Assembly (NCBI GenBank): GCA_002030015.1 | Contig: LQBH01000046.1 | Location: 50,565-114,564, forward strand | Source: a delta proteobacterium MLS_D | GTDB lineage: Bacteria > Desulfobacterota > Syntrophia > Syntrophales > UBA2210 | Direction of reading: 5' to 3' | Length of the DNA: 64,000 bases | Part shown: positions 27,224-35,845 of the stretch, one piece after another | How the letters are laid out: each line of letters opens with the position of its first letter | Numbering within the stretch: position 1 is the first letter of the stretch | Notes under the pieces: model-generated | Database searches by the model: none | What the model saw: only the letters and a program-made list of their open reading frames with translations | Told to the model about the DNA's origin: nothing | Made by a program: the position numbers and the translations under genes

Positions 27224-28048
27224 ATGAAAAAGCGTGTACGATCAATAGTTTTGACGGGATACGGAACAAACTGCGAGATGGAAACGGCTCACGCCTGCCG
27301 TCTCGCGGGGTCCGACGACGTTGACATCGTTCATATCAGTGAGTTGCTTTACGGCGACCGGCGGCTGGATGATTATGATTTTCTCAATCTTCCCGGAGGT
27401 TTTCTCGACGGGGACGACCTGGGAGCGGCGAAGGCGGGCGCCAATAGAATCGTTCATGCCGTCGTGAAGGGTCGGGAGGAACGTCTTCTGGAGCAGGTGC
27501 TTCGGTTCGTCGACCGGGGAGGACTTATACTTGGCGTCTGCAACGGTTTCCAGCTCATGGCGAAGCTGGGCCTGCTGCCCGGCTTCGACGGGTGTTACGA
27601 AACCCAGTCGACAACCCTGACATTCAATGATTCCGGTCGGTTCGAAGACCGATGGGTGTATCTCGCGGTCAATCAAAACACGCCGTGTGTTTTTACCCGC
27701 GGGCTGAAAGAACTGTATCTGCCCGTGCGGCACGGCGAGGGGAAGTTCCTGCCCGCCGACGAGGCCGTTATGGAACGGCTCCACCGTCAGGAACAGGTGG
27801 TTATGCAGTACAGTGACGGGAACTGCGAAAGGGCGGTCATGTCGTATCCTGAAAATCCCAACGGGTCCCTGGACGCAGTGGCCGGCATCTGTGATGAAAC
27901 GGGGCGGCTGTTCGGCCTTATGCCGCACCCGGAGGCATACCTGCACCGGGTCAACCATCCTCGATGGACGAGGGAAGACCTCCCTGATGAAGGCGCCGGC
28001 GTGTCGTTATTCCGGAACGCCGTGGCATATATTCGCCACGAATTGTAG
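27224..28048 (+). CDS. purQ: Phosphoribosylformylglycinamidine synthase glutaminase subunit
   Basis: 274 residues, a class I glutamine amidotransferase. The nucleophile is Cys in LGVCNGFQLM; the His-Glu partners are in LMPHPEAYLH. The N-terminus SIVLTGYGTNCEMETAHAC matches the C-terminal glutaminase part of large PurL more than the compact PurQ (about 225), fitting a gene that was split from a fused ancestor. Start at ATG 27224 rather than TTG 27200. It lies 73 bases after purL and clearly works with it. Confidence 0.92.
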   Translation: MKKRVRSIVLTGYGTNCEMETAHACRLAGSDDVDIVHISELLYGDRRLDDYDFLNLPGGFLDGDDLGAAKAGANRIVHAVVKGREERLLEQVLRFVDRGGLILGVCNGFQLMAKLGLLPGFDGCYETQSTTLTFNDSGRFEDRWVYLAVNQNTPCVFTRGLKELYLPVRHGEGKFLPADEAVMERLHRQEQVVMQYSDGNCERAVMSYPENPNGSLDAVAGICDETGRLFGLMPHPEAYLHRVNHPRWTREDLPDEGAGVSLFRNAVAYIRHEL

Positions 28049-28184
28049 GGAGCAAAAAAGACGGCACTTCGGACTGCGACGCCGATCGGCAAGAAAGCGG
28101 TTGCAACTGCCGTCGTATTCGGGTACTGAAACAGGGCGTACCTGGAGGGCCGAGGGGGAAAAGCAGAAACAAGCGGAGGATACC

Positions 28185-29651
28185 GTGCTCAGCAAAACCG
28201 ATCTCGACAAGCTTTTCAATCCCCGCAACATTGCTTTCATCGGGGCTTCTGAGAACCCCTTCAAATGGGGATTCATCATTGTGCTGAATATCCTGAAGGG
28301 ACAGTTCCGGGGAAAGCTTTATCCCGTCAACCCGAACATGACATCGCTGCTGGGCATTCCCTGTTATCCCTCGGTGAAGGCTGTTCCCGATTCTGTCGAT
28401 CTTGCTGTTATTACAACACCGGCGAAAACCGTCCCGGCGCTCATTGACCAGTGCGGGGAAAAGGGCGTGGCGAACGTGGTTGTCATCAGCTCCGATTTCA
28501 GTGAAACGGGTCCTGAAGGAGCGCGGCTGGAAAAGGATGTGGTGAACCGGGCGCGGCGGCATAACATGCACATAGTCGGTCCCAACACCATGGGAGTGTA
28601 TAGCGCGGGACCCCGTCTCAACGCCCTGATGCCTCCCGTGGCTCCGCTCGACGGAGGTCTTTCAATGTTTTCACAGAGCGGCAACGTGGGCGTTCAGATG
28701 CTCTACTGGGGAAACAGCAAGGGACTGGGTTTTGAAAAATTCGTCAGCAGCGGCAACGAGGCCGATCTGACATGCGAAGATTACCTGGCCTATTTCGGCG
28801 ATGACGAAGCGACAAAAGTTGTACTGGCCTACATGGAAGGCATCAAACCCGGATCGAACCTGCTTGATGTGGCGCGCGGCGTCTGTCGAAAGAAACCCGT
28901 GCTCGTGTTCAAGGGCGGTCGGACCGATACGGGCGGCCGGGCGGCGGCATCGCACAGCGGCGCCATGGCCGTTTCGTCACGCCTGCTCAGGGCCGCCTTC
29001 CGCCAGGCGGGCATTATCGAAATAGAAGACAGCCAGGGACTCATGGATGCCGCCAAGGCCTTTTCCAGTTACCCCGTTCCGCGGGGCAACCGGGTGGGCA
29101 TTCTCACCCGTGGCGGCGGCTGGGGCGTTATCACCGCCGATATTTGCGAAGAACGGGAACTTGTCGTTCCGTCGCTTCCCGATGAACTGATACGAAGGCT
29201 CAACGAGATTCTTCCCCCTTTCTGGAGCCACGGCAATCCCGTGGACATGGCGGCGAACATTCTGCTTGAACCGTTCATGGAATGCATGGAGATTCTCGCG
29301 GAATGGGACGGGGTTGATTCCGTCATCGCCCTGGGAGGATCCATTCAGGGTGTTTTTGATTTCGACGCAAAGGTGGAGGGCACGAAAGAACTCAAGGAAA
29401 CCGTTGTCCTGGCCCGCGAGGTGGCGAGAGAATATACAACGCAGCACGACGTTGTCCTGGATCACACGCGGGATCTGGTTGATAGGACGGGGAAACCGGT
29501 CATAGCCGTTACGCTCGGCGATTACGACGGTTTCAAGTCCGACCTCAGGGATCACGGCGTGGTGTCTTATTCAACGCCCGAGCGGGCGGTAAGGGCGCTG
29601 AAACGGATGGTTGATTACCGGCGGTTTCTCGATTCGCCGGTTGAACTTTAA
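28185..29651 (+). CDS. NDP-forming acyl-CoA ligase, alpha (CoA-binding and ligase) subunit
   Basis: 488 residues. It begins NPRNIAFIGASENPFKWG, the CoA-binding Rossmann domain. The phosphohistidine is expected in AAASHSGAMA, matching the SHTGAL motif of ADP-forming acetyl-CoA synthetases. These enzymes conserve energy by making ATP (or GTP) from acyl-CoA. The start is GTG 28185 with a GGAGGATACC ribosome site; a longer frame reaches into purQ. The beta subunit follows after 29 bases. Acyl preference cannot be inferred, but acetate, aryl acetates and branched-chain acids are common for the family. Confidence 0.9.
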   Translation: MLSKTDLDKLFNPRNIAFIGASENPFKWGFIIVLNILKGQFRGKLYPVNPNMTSLLGIPCYPSVKAVPDSVDLAVITTPAKTVPALIDQCGEKGVANVVVISSDFSETGPEGARLEKDVVNRARRHNMHIVGPNTMGVYSAGPRLNALMPPVAPLDGGLSMFSQSGNVGVQMLYWGNSKGLGFEKFVSSGNEADLTCEDYLAYFGDDEATKVVLAYMEGIKPGSNLLDVARGVCRKKPVLVFKGGRTDTGGRAAASHSGAMAVSSRLLRAAFRQAGIIEIEDSQGLMDAAKAFSSYPVPRGNRVGILTRGGGWGVITADICEERELVVPSLPDELIRRLNEILPPFWSHGNPVDMAANILLEPFMECMEILAEWDGVDSVIALGGSIQGVFDFDAKVEGTKELKETVVLAREVAREYTTQHDVVLDHTRDLVDRTGKPVIAVTLGDYDGFKSDLRDHGVVSYSTPERAVRALKRMVDYRRFLDSPVEL

Positions 29652-29680
29652 TACTATTACGATAAGGAGATGGAACACCG

Positions 29681-30358
29681 ATGAACATCCTTGAAGAAGC
29701 ATTGAAAAGAGGCGAGAAAACGCTGTCGGAACATGATTCGAAGCTTTTTCTCGCGGAACACGGCATTCCGGTAACGAAAGAACAGGTGGCGGTCGACGAG
29801 GACGAAGCGGCGGGAATCGCGGGCGAGATGGGCTACCCTGTCGTGCTCAAGGGGTCCGGTTCCGAGCTGGCTCACAAGACGGAAATGAACCTGATCGCCC
29901 TTGATCTGCGTACCGAGCAGGAAGTGCGCGACGCCTTCAGGCGGCTCACGGGACATTCCGAGACACCGGTAAAAGAGGTGCTGGTCCAGCAGATGGTGAA
30001 GGGCGACCGTGAACTGGTTGTGGGTCTGACCCGTGATCCCCAGTTCGGTCCCTGCGTCATGTTCGGACTCGGAGGAATCTTTACGGAAGTGCTGGAAGAT
30101 GTTTCCTTTCGCGTGGCGCCTCTTTCCCGCTGGGACGCCCACGATATGATGGAGGATATCCGCGCGAAAAAAATACTCAACGCCTTTCGCGGAAAACCGG
30201 CCGTCGACCGGGAGAAGCTGGCGGACATTCTCATCGCCATCGGGAAAATCGGACTTGATTACGACGCGGTGAAAGAAATCGACATCAATCCCCTCAAGGT
30301 GCTCGACGGCATGCCCATCGCCGTAGACGCGCTGGTGGTGCTTGACGACGGGAAATAA
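29681..30358 (+). CDS. NDP-forming acyl-CoA ligase, beta (ATP-grasp) subunit
   Basis: 225 residues, an ATP-grasp domain. GYPVVLKGSGSELAHKTEMN near residue 50 and GPCVMFGLGGIFTEVLEDVSFRVAPLS around 125 are hallmarks of the beta subunit of ADP-forming acetyl-CoA synthetase, and EIDINPLKV lies near the C-terminus. It carries the nucleotide that phosphorylates the alpha-subunit histidine. Ribosome site AAGGAGATGG is strong. With the upstream alpha gene it forms a complete two-subunit enzyme. The fused homologue at 32549 shows the same motifs. Confidence 0.92.
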   Translation: MNILEEALKRGEKTLSEHDSKLFLAEHGIPVTKEQVAVDEDEAAGIAGEMGYPVVLKGSGSELAHKTEMNLIALDLRTEQEVRDAFRRLTGHSETPVKEVLVQQMVKGDRELVVGLTRDPQFGPCVMFGLGGIFTEVLEDVSFRVAPLSRWDAHDMMEDIRAKKILNAFRGKPAVDREKLADILIAIGKIGLDYDAVKEIDINPLKVLDGMPIAVDALVVLDDGK

Positions 30359-30436
30359 GGGCAGACCGCTCCCCGGGGTCGTTCATCAGGGTTCTTGTTA
30401 TCCCATTGAGCCACCGGAGGTATCGGGGGCACTGTC

Positions 30437-31213
30437 ATGAACATTCACCTGCTCGTGGTGGACGGGCTTAATTTCATTCGACGCATGTACGCGGCCCAGC
30501 CTGGTGAAGATGGACCGGAGCGGGTCGCCGGCACCTTGTCGGCGAGCCTTCAATCGCTTGCCAGGGCGCTTCGTAATGCCGACCCGACCCACGCCGTCGC
30601 GGTTTTCGACGGTGAGGGACGGGGATGGCGACACGAACTGTATTCAGACTACAAGGCGGGGCGCGATCCCATGCCCTCCCATCTCGCCGATTCATTGCCC
30701 GCATTCAGGGCCGCCTTTTCCGAGGAAGCCGGAGTAGGAAACATACTCATCGAGCGGGTGGAAGCGGACGATATCATTGCCACTCTTGCCGACGGTATCG
30801 CCCAGCGCGGCGGCCTGGTCACCATTCTTTCAACGGACAAAATTTTTATTCAGTTGCTTTCGGACAGGATTACCCTGCGCGATCACTTTTCCCGGCGGGA
30901 TATCGACAGCGATACGGTAAAGACAAAATACGGCGTGGAACCGGAACGGTTCGTCGATCTCCTTGCCCTGGCGGGCGATCCGACGAACAATATTCCCGGT
31001 GTTCCGTCCGTGGGTCGAAAAACAGCGGCGCGTCTCATCGCGACGATTGGCCCACTGGACGACATACTGGCGGTCGCCCACACAATCCCCGGAAGGACGG
31101 GGGAAATGATATCTCACCATGCCGACGCGGCGCGCCTTGCCCGCAGACTGGTCAGTCTGCGAACGGACCTTCAGCTTGGTGTTAATCTCAGGTCGTTCCG
31201 TCTTGAAAAATGA
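30437..31213 (+). CDS. xni: 5'-3' exonuclease / flap endonuclease (Xni-like)
   Basis: 258 residues. The N-terminus LLVVDGLNFIRRMYA and DYKAGRDPMP (with the following SLPAF) match the 5'-nuclease domain of DNA polymerase I and of the stand-alone Xni/ExoIX group. Metal-binding acids lie in RVEADDIIATLAD and STDKIF, and the helix-hairpin-helix region is GDPTNNIPGVPSVGRKTAARL. It probably cleaves flaps or 5' ends of DNA. The shortness and absence of a polymerase domain support Xni. Ribosome site: the GGAGG near 30416 is rather far from the ATG. It is on the same strand as the acyl-CoA ligase genes but 78 bases away. Confidence 0.82.
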   Translation: MNIHLLVVDGLNFIRRMYAAQPGEDGPERVAGTLSASLQSLARALRNADPTHAVAVFDGEGRGWRHELYSDYKAGRDPMPSHLADSLPAFRAAFSEEAGVGNILIERVEADDIIATLADGIAQRGGLVTILSTDKIFIQLLSDRITLRDHFSRRDIDSDTVKTKYGVEPERFVDLLALAGDPTNNIPGVPSVGRKTAARLIATIGPLDDILAVAHTIPGRTGEMISHHADAARLARRLVSLRTDLQLGVNLRSFRLEK

Positions 31214-31299
31214 CACCGTTTTCGGGTTCCCGTGCCTTTCTTTCTGTAATGCTCCGTTAAAACAATTAAAAATATTGGCCTGAAAGATCCGGGTTCCAC

Positions 31300-32310
31300 T
31301 TATTCGACGGCCTGTTCTATGATTTCGCTGATGAGTTCTTCATACCAGCATCCGAAGGGAAAGGGATCGAGAAACCCGCAGTGGCCGCCCCAGCGTTGTA
31401 TGAGCAGGCGAAGGAGTGAATTCCCGCCGATGGCGCGCACGTCATCGGCGGGAATAACCGGGTCGTCTTCCGCCGCGATCAGGGTAACAGGTGTCGCGAG
31501 GTCATGAAAGGTTCCGGCCCCGAGGGTATAACGATTAAAATAATCCCGGCATCCCTCGAACTCGGTATAACAGCTTATCAGGCGCTCAGTCAGTTCCATG
31601 GTGTTGTTGATATGGAGCAGGTCGTCGAACCGGTACAACGCGGGGAAAAGCTCCTGCTTGCGCCGCAGCGAACGTTTCCACTTGCGCAGAAAATAGTACC
31701 GGTAAACGGGCAGCCTGTCGATGAGAACCGTCGAGCGGTAGGGATCAATAAGAGGCGACACGCACACCACGTGTTTGAGTCCGCTGATCGGCATGCCGTT
31801 TCGTGAAAGCGCCAGGCGAAGCGCGAAATTGCCCCCCAGGGAAAATCCCACGATGAAAAACGGCAAATCCGGGGCGAGGCCGGCCGCGTTACCGACCGCC
31901 GTCGCCGTTTCGTCGATAAGTGTCCCGTTGAACAGTCCTTCGTTGAGGTGGTGGCTGTCACCGTGATCGCGAAGGTTCAGGCGTACGATGTCGCATCCCC
32001 GCCGGTAGAGGTAGCGGCCCGTGTGAAGTATGTAGGTGGAATCGGAACTGCCTTCCCACCCGTGAATGAGAAGCACCAGCGCCTTCGGGTTTTTCAGACG
32101 CTGGGTGGAATGAAAGGCCAGGAGGCGGACCCCGTTTCCGCCGTCGAGAATAATGTCCCCGGCGTTTTCCACCATTTCGTTTTTCCCCAGCGCCCTGAGT
32201 CGAAGACTCGCGAATATGCTTTGAAGATGAGGGTTGCGGGCCCAGGGAGCGGGCGCAAAGGGTGGAGGATTGTCCGGAAAGACGTGTGATGCGATTTCTT
32301 CCGTTATCAT
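31300..32310 (-). CDS. Alpha/beta-fold hydrolase, YheT family
   Basis: 336 residues. The layout matches YheT: WARNPHLQSIFASL near the N-terminus, LIHGWEGSSDSTY (oxyanion-hole HG motif), nucleophile Ser in IVGFSLGGNFALR, the acid region LIAAEDDPVIP and the catalytic His in WGGHCGFLD. These are putative carboxylesterases or lipases of unknown natural substrate. The start at ATG 32310 is preceded by GGGAG; a longer open frame from 32379 lacks family similarity. Convergent with xni and divergent from the acyl-CoA ligase; it does not seem to belong to an operon. Confidence 0.88.
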   Translation of the reverse strand: MITEEIASHVFPDNPPPFAPAPWARNPHLQSIFASLRLRALGKNEMVENAGDIILDGGNGVRLLAFHSTQRLKNPKALVLLIHGWEGSSDSTYILHTGRYLYRRGCDIVRLNLRDHGDSHHLNEGLFNGTLIDETATAVGNAAGLAPDLPFFIVGFSLGGNFALRLALSRNGMPISGLKHVVCVSPLIDPYRSTVLIDRLPVYRYYFLRKWKRSLRRKQELFPALYRFDDLLHINNTMELTERLISCYTEFEGCRDYFNRYTLGAGTFHDLATPVTLIAAEDDPVIPADDVRAIGGNSLLRLLIQRWGGHCGFLDPFPFGCWYEELISEIIEQAVE

Positions 32311-32472
32311 TTCTGCGAGACTCCCGCTGAAAAATACAGTAGGTTGCGTTACTGTCGCTAGGTCGAACCGTTGTGTCAAGTCTAAATCGGGAAGGCCGCT
32401 TCAACGGACCGCATCCGTTCAAGAGTTGACAGGCGGCGGCGATCAGATTATGGTGACTCCGCGCTTCGCACA

Positions 32473-32501
32473 CGTAGGGCGCTCCCGCCGGGCGCGCCCT
32501 A
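32473..32501. repeat. REP-like palindrome GTAGGGCGC / GCGCCCTAC
   Basis: Nine-base perfect arms (32473-32481 and 32493-32501) around an 11-base GC-rich loop, in the divergent region between the hydrolase and the fused acyl-CoA ligase. Dispersed extragenic palindromes of this GTAGGGCG...CGCCCTAC type are familiar from many GC-rich genomes, but only one copy lies in this window. Confidence 0.5.
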
Positions 32502-32548
32502 CAGATCATTTTCACTAAACAGTAATCATACAACAAGAGAGGATGCCG

Positions 32549-34636
32549 ATGAAATCTTTTTTCCTGCCTTCTTCGATCGCCGTCATAGGCGCCAGCGACC
32601 GGGACAATTCACTGGGTTCGCAGATGATAACAAACCTTCTTTACGGGTACAGGGGGAATCTTTATCCCGTAAATCCGAACTATAAAGAAATCAGGGGACT
32701 TCCCTGTTTCCCGTCGGTGGACGCCATTCCAGGGATAGTCGATCTCGCGATAATCATCGTTCCCGCTCCCGCGGTGCCGGACGCCCTGGAAGATTGTGCC
32801 CGCAAGGGCGTACGCCGCGTCATGATTCAAAGCGCCGGCTTCGCCGAGGTGGGACAGGCCGGCGCGGAGCTGCAGGAAAAATGCAGTTCCACAGCACGGG
32901 CCGGAGGCATCCGCGTCTGGGGTCCGAACTGCATGGGACTTGTTGATATTCCGCGTGGCCACCTGTTCACCTTCATGCATCCCAAGGTGTACGAGGACGG
33001 GTTGATTCCCGGGCGGATATCGATCATTGTTCAAAGCGGCATGCTGTCTGCGGGATTCCTGGCCGATCTCATGAGCGAGCGTTCCATCGGCGTCGGCAAG
33101 GCCTGTTCCATCGGTAACAAGAGCGACGTGGATGAATGCGATGTTCTGGAATACCTGCTCGACGACGACGAGACCGACGCCGTCGCCATGTACCTGGAAT
33201 CCATTCCGCGGGGACGGCGCTTTGTTGAGCTGGCCAGGACGTCGACCAAGCCTCTCGTCGTACTCAAGGGAGGCAAAAGCGGCGCCGGGGCGAAGGCCGC
33301 CCTGAGCCATACCTCGAGCCTGGCCGGTGACGCCCGGCTGCAGAACAGCCTGCTTGAGGGGGCCGGAGTTACGCTTGCCCACGACTTTCAGCAGATGATG
33401 GAACTGGCGCGGGACCTGTCGCTCATTTCCCACACGCCGCCGAAGTGCCGTACGGCGATTGTGACCTTCAGCGGCGGCGCGGGCATCCTGTCATGTGATC
33501 TCCTTGAGGAAGCGGGTCTTAGAGTAGCCGAGTTTTCGGAAGAGACGAAGGCGAGGCTGGGGAAGGCATTTCCTGACTGGCTTCCGGCGGCGAACCCGGT
33601 CGATCTCTTTCCCGCTTTCGCGTTACGTGGTCCCCTCGCGGCCTATCGTTCGGCCGTTGACGCGGTTCTGGCCGATCCCGGCGTGGATGTTGTCTTCATG
33701 CACTATTTCGCGGGATTGTATCGTAATTTCGACGGCATGAGAGAAATGAAAGAAGCCGCCGACCGCGCGGGCAAGATACTGATCATGTGGGTCATCGGTC
33801 GGCGCGAGGGAACCAGGATATTCAGGGAAGAAGCCCGTAAAAACGGGATTCCCGTCCATTGCGAGTTGTCCCGGGCCGTGGAATGTCTCGCCGCCGCCGC
33901 AGGCAGAGAACAGCGCACCTTCAGTTCCGTCGATTCGGAACCGTCCGTTCCGCCCACCGCCGTTGATCAGGCTTCTCGAATTCTGGAAGCAGGGGTCGGC
34001 ACGCGGATCCGGGACGAGTATAAAAGCAAGAAATTGCTCACCTGCTTTGACATCCCCGTGGTTGACGAACAGACTGCTGAAACGGCGGACGAAGCGAGTT
34101 CGGTGGCCGAAAACATGGGATATCCCCTGGCGCTCAAGGGACTGGTCCCGGGCATGGTTCACAAGACGGAATCGGGACTGGTTCACCTGAACATCGGTTC
34201 AACGGAGGCGTTCAACGAAGCACTGGCGGCGATCGCGGAACGGATGGGAGGGAAGGGGCGGTTTCTTATTCAGCGTTACCGGGCGGGCGATTACGAGCTG
34301 ATCGCCGGTTTTCTTCGCGACGCCCAGTTCGGTCCCTGCGTGATGTTCGGCATCGGGGGGATTTTTTCCGAGTTACAGCAGGACGTCGTCTTCGCCTGCG
34401 CGCCCCTGTCGGTGGAAGAAGCGCGGTTGATGATCGGGCGTGTTCGTAACGTGCGACTGCTCAGGGGGTTCAGGGGCACGGTTCCCCTCGACGAAGAGGA
34501 GGCCGCGCGCGTTCTGGTCGCTCTGGGCGACCTGGGAACGTTGTTCCCGGAAATAGAACAGATCGATATTAATCCCCTGGTGGTGAAGGACGGGTCTCCC
34601 GTCGCCGTGGACGCCTCGGTGATCCTGGGATCGTAA
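32549..34636 (+). CDS. NDP-forming acyl-CoA ligase, fused alpha-beta
   Basis: 695 residues. Residues 1-450: CoA-binding and ligase domains (SSIAVIGASDRDNSLGSQ; phosphohistidine region ALSHTSSLAG). Residues about 470-690: ATP-grasp domain (NMGYPLALKGLVPGMVHKTES; GPCVMFGIGGIFSELQQDVVFACAPLS; QIDINPLVV). One chain thus carries both subunits that are separate genes at 28185 and 29681. The start is the second of two ATGs, at 32549: the AGAGAGG ribosome site lies 6 bases before it, whereas the ATG at 32543 would touch that site. Probably the same reaction on a different acid. Confidence 0.92.
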   Translation: MKSFFLPSSIAVIGASDRDNSLGSQMITNLLYGYRGNLYPVNPNYKEIRGLPCFPSVDAIPGIVDLAIIIVPAPAVPDALEDCARKGVRRVMIQSAGFAEVGQAGAELQEKCSSTARAGGIRVWGPNCMGLVDIPRGHLFTFMHPKVYEDGLIPGRISIIVQSGMLSAGFLADLMSERSIGVGKACSIGNKSDVDECDVLEYLLDDDETDAVAMYLESIPRGRRFVELARTSTKPLVVLKGGKSGAGAKAALSHTSSLAGDARLQNSLLEGAGVTLAHDFQQMMELARDLSLISHTPPKCRTAIVTFSGGAGILSCDLLEEAGLRVAEFSEETKARLGKAFPDWLPAANPVDLFPAFALRGPLAAYRSAVDAVLADPGVDVVFMHYFAGLYRNFDGMREMKEAADRAGKILIMWVIGRREGTRIFREEARKNGIPVHCELSRAVECLAAAAGREQRTFSSVDSEPSVPPTAVDQASRILEAGVGTRIRDEYKSKKLLTCFDIPVVDEQTAETADEASSVAENMGYPLALKGLVPGMVHKTESGLVHLNIGSTEAFNEALAAIAERMGGKGRFLIQRYRAGDYELIAGFLRDAQFGPCVMFGIGGIFSELQQDVVFACAPLSVEEARLMIGRVRNVRLLRGFRGTVPLDEEEAARVLVALGDLGTLFPEIEQIDINPLVVKDGSPVAVDASVILGS

Positions 34637-34796
34637 ATCCCGGAAGTATCAAGATGTTGCAGCATGCTCGACCGTCGTGATATAGAGGACATGTTACCTG
34701 TAGCGCGGCGTCGGTGAAGTTATTATGTGGAGGGAAATATCCCTTCGCGCGGGCAAGAAAGCCGCGCAGCATGAGTGCGCCGGAAGGTGCCGTTTT

Positions 34797-35786
34797 ATGA
34801 TGCGCTATATAGACATGGAAAAACCCGGAGGACCCGAGGTACTGGTTCCGCGGGAAGTGGAGAGACCGGTTCCCGGTCCGGGCGAGGTACTTATCAGGGT
34901 GATCGCCGCCGGCGTGAACCGTCCGGATATCCTGCAGCGGCAGGGCCATTATCCCCCGCCTCCAGGGGCGTCCCCGATTCTCGGGCTTGAAGTCGCCGGG
35001 TATGTGGAAGCGACCGGTTCCGGGAGACGACGATGGCACAGCGGTGACCCGGTATGTGCCCTCACCAACGGGGGCGGATACGCCGAGTACGTTGTTGTGC
35101 CGGAAACGCAATGTCTGACTGTGCCGGGGAGACTTTCGATGGAGGAAGCGGCGGCTCTTCCCGAGACCTGTTTTACCGTCTGGAGTAATGTATTCGACCG
35201 GGGGCACCTGAAGGAAGGGGAAAGTTTCCTGGTCCACGGTGGCGCCGGCGGTATCGGTACGATGGCGATCCAGGCGGCACGGGTCTTCGGAGCCCGTGTC
35301 TTCGCGACGGCGGGCGGTGACGAGAAGTGCCGTGCCTGCGAACGGCTCGGAGCGGAAATAGCCGTCAATTACAGGAAAGAGGACTTCGTTGACCTGTTGC
35401 GCGATGCCACCGGTGGAAAGGGCGTCGATGTGATCCTCGACATGGTAGGCGGCGACTACATTCAACGCAATATCCGCCTTGCCTCGATGGACGGCCGGAT
35501 CGTCAGCATCGCCTTCCTTCGGGGTTCTCGAGCGGAGGTGGACTTTATGCGGGTCATGATGAAGCGCCTGACACTCACGGGATCGACACTGCGTTCCCGT
35601 TCGAGCGCTGAAAAGGCGCGGATAGCACGTTTGCTTTCCAGGCACCTGTGGCCGCGCGTCGAAGCGGGGGAAATACGGCCCGTTATGGCGGCCCGTTTTC
35701 CGCTTGCGGCGGCGGCCGATGCCCACCGACTTATGGAGTCGGGCGGGCATATCGGAAAAATTGTTCTTACCGTCGAAGGAGGGTGA
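34797..35786 (+). CDS. Quinone oxidoreductase-like medium-chain dehydrogenase (zinc-free)
   Basis: 329 residues. GVNRPDILQRQGHYPPPPGASPILGLEVAG is typical of NADPH:quinone oxidoreductase / PIG3-type enzymes; the Rossmann motif is LVHGGAGGIGTMAIQAAR, and the C-terminus HIGKIVLTV is conserved. No cysteine/histidine zinc ligands are seen at the catalytic positions of alcohol dehydrogenases. It probably reduces quinones or enones, using NADPH. Start at ATG 34797, which has a GGAAGGTG site; the longer frame from 34725 is not family-like. Clearly separate from the ligase upstream by a 160-base gap. Confidence 0.88.
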   Translation: MMRYIDMEKPGGPEVLVPREVERPVPGPGEVLIRVIAAGVNRPDILQRQGHYPPPPGASPILGLEVAGYVEATGSGRRRWHSGDPVCALTNGGGYAEYVVVPETQCLTVPGRLSMEEAAALPETCFTVWSNVFDRGHLKEGESFLVHGGAGGIGTMAIQAARVFGARVFATAGGDEKCRACERLGAEIAVNYRKEDFVDLLRDATGGKGVDVILDMVGGDYIQRNIRLASMDGRIVSIAFLRGSRAEVDFMRVMMKRLTLTGSTLRSRSSAEKARIARLLSRHLWPRVEAGEIRPVMAARFPLAAAADAHRLMESGGHIGKIVLTVEGG

Positions 35787-35845
35787 TCAGGGGCTGTGTC
35801 AACGGCCGTCCAGCGAAAAAAGTGATGCGGAAAAGGAGGAACGAC

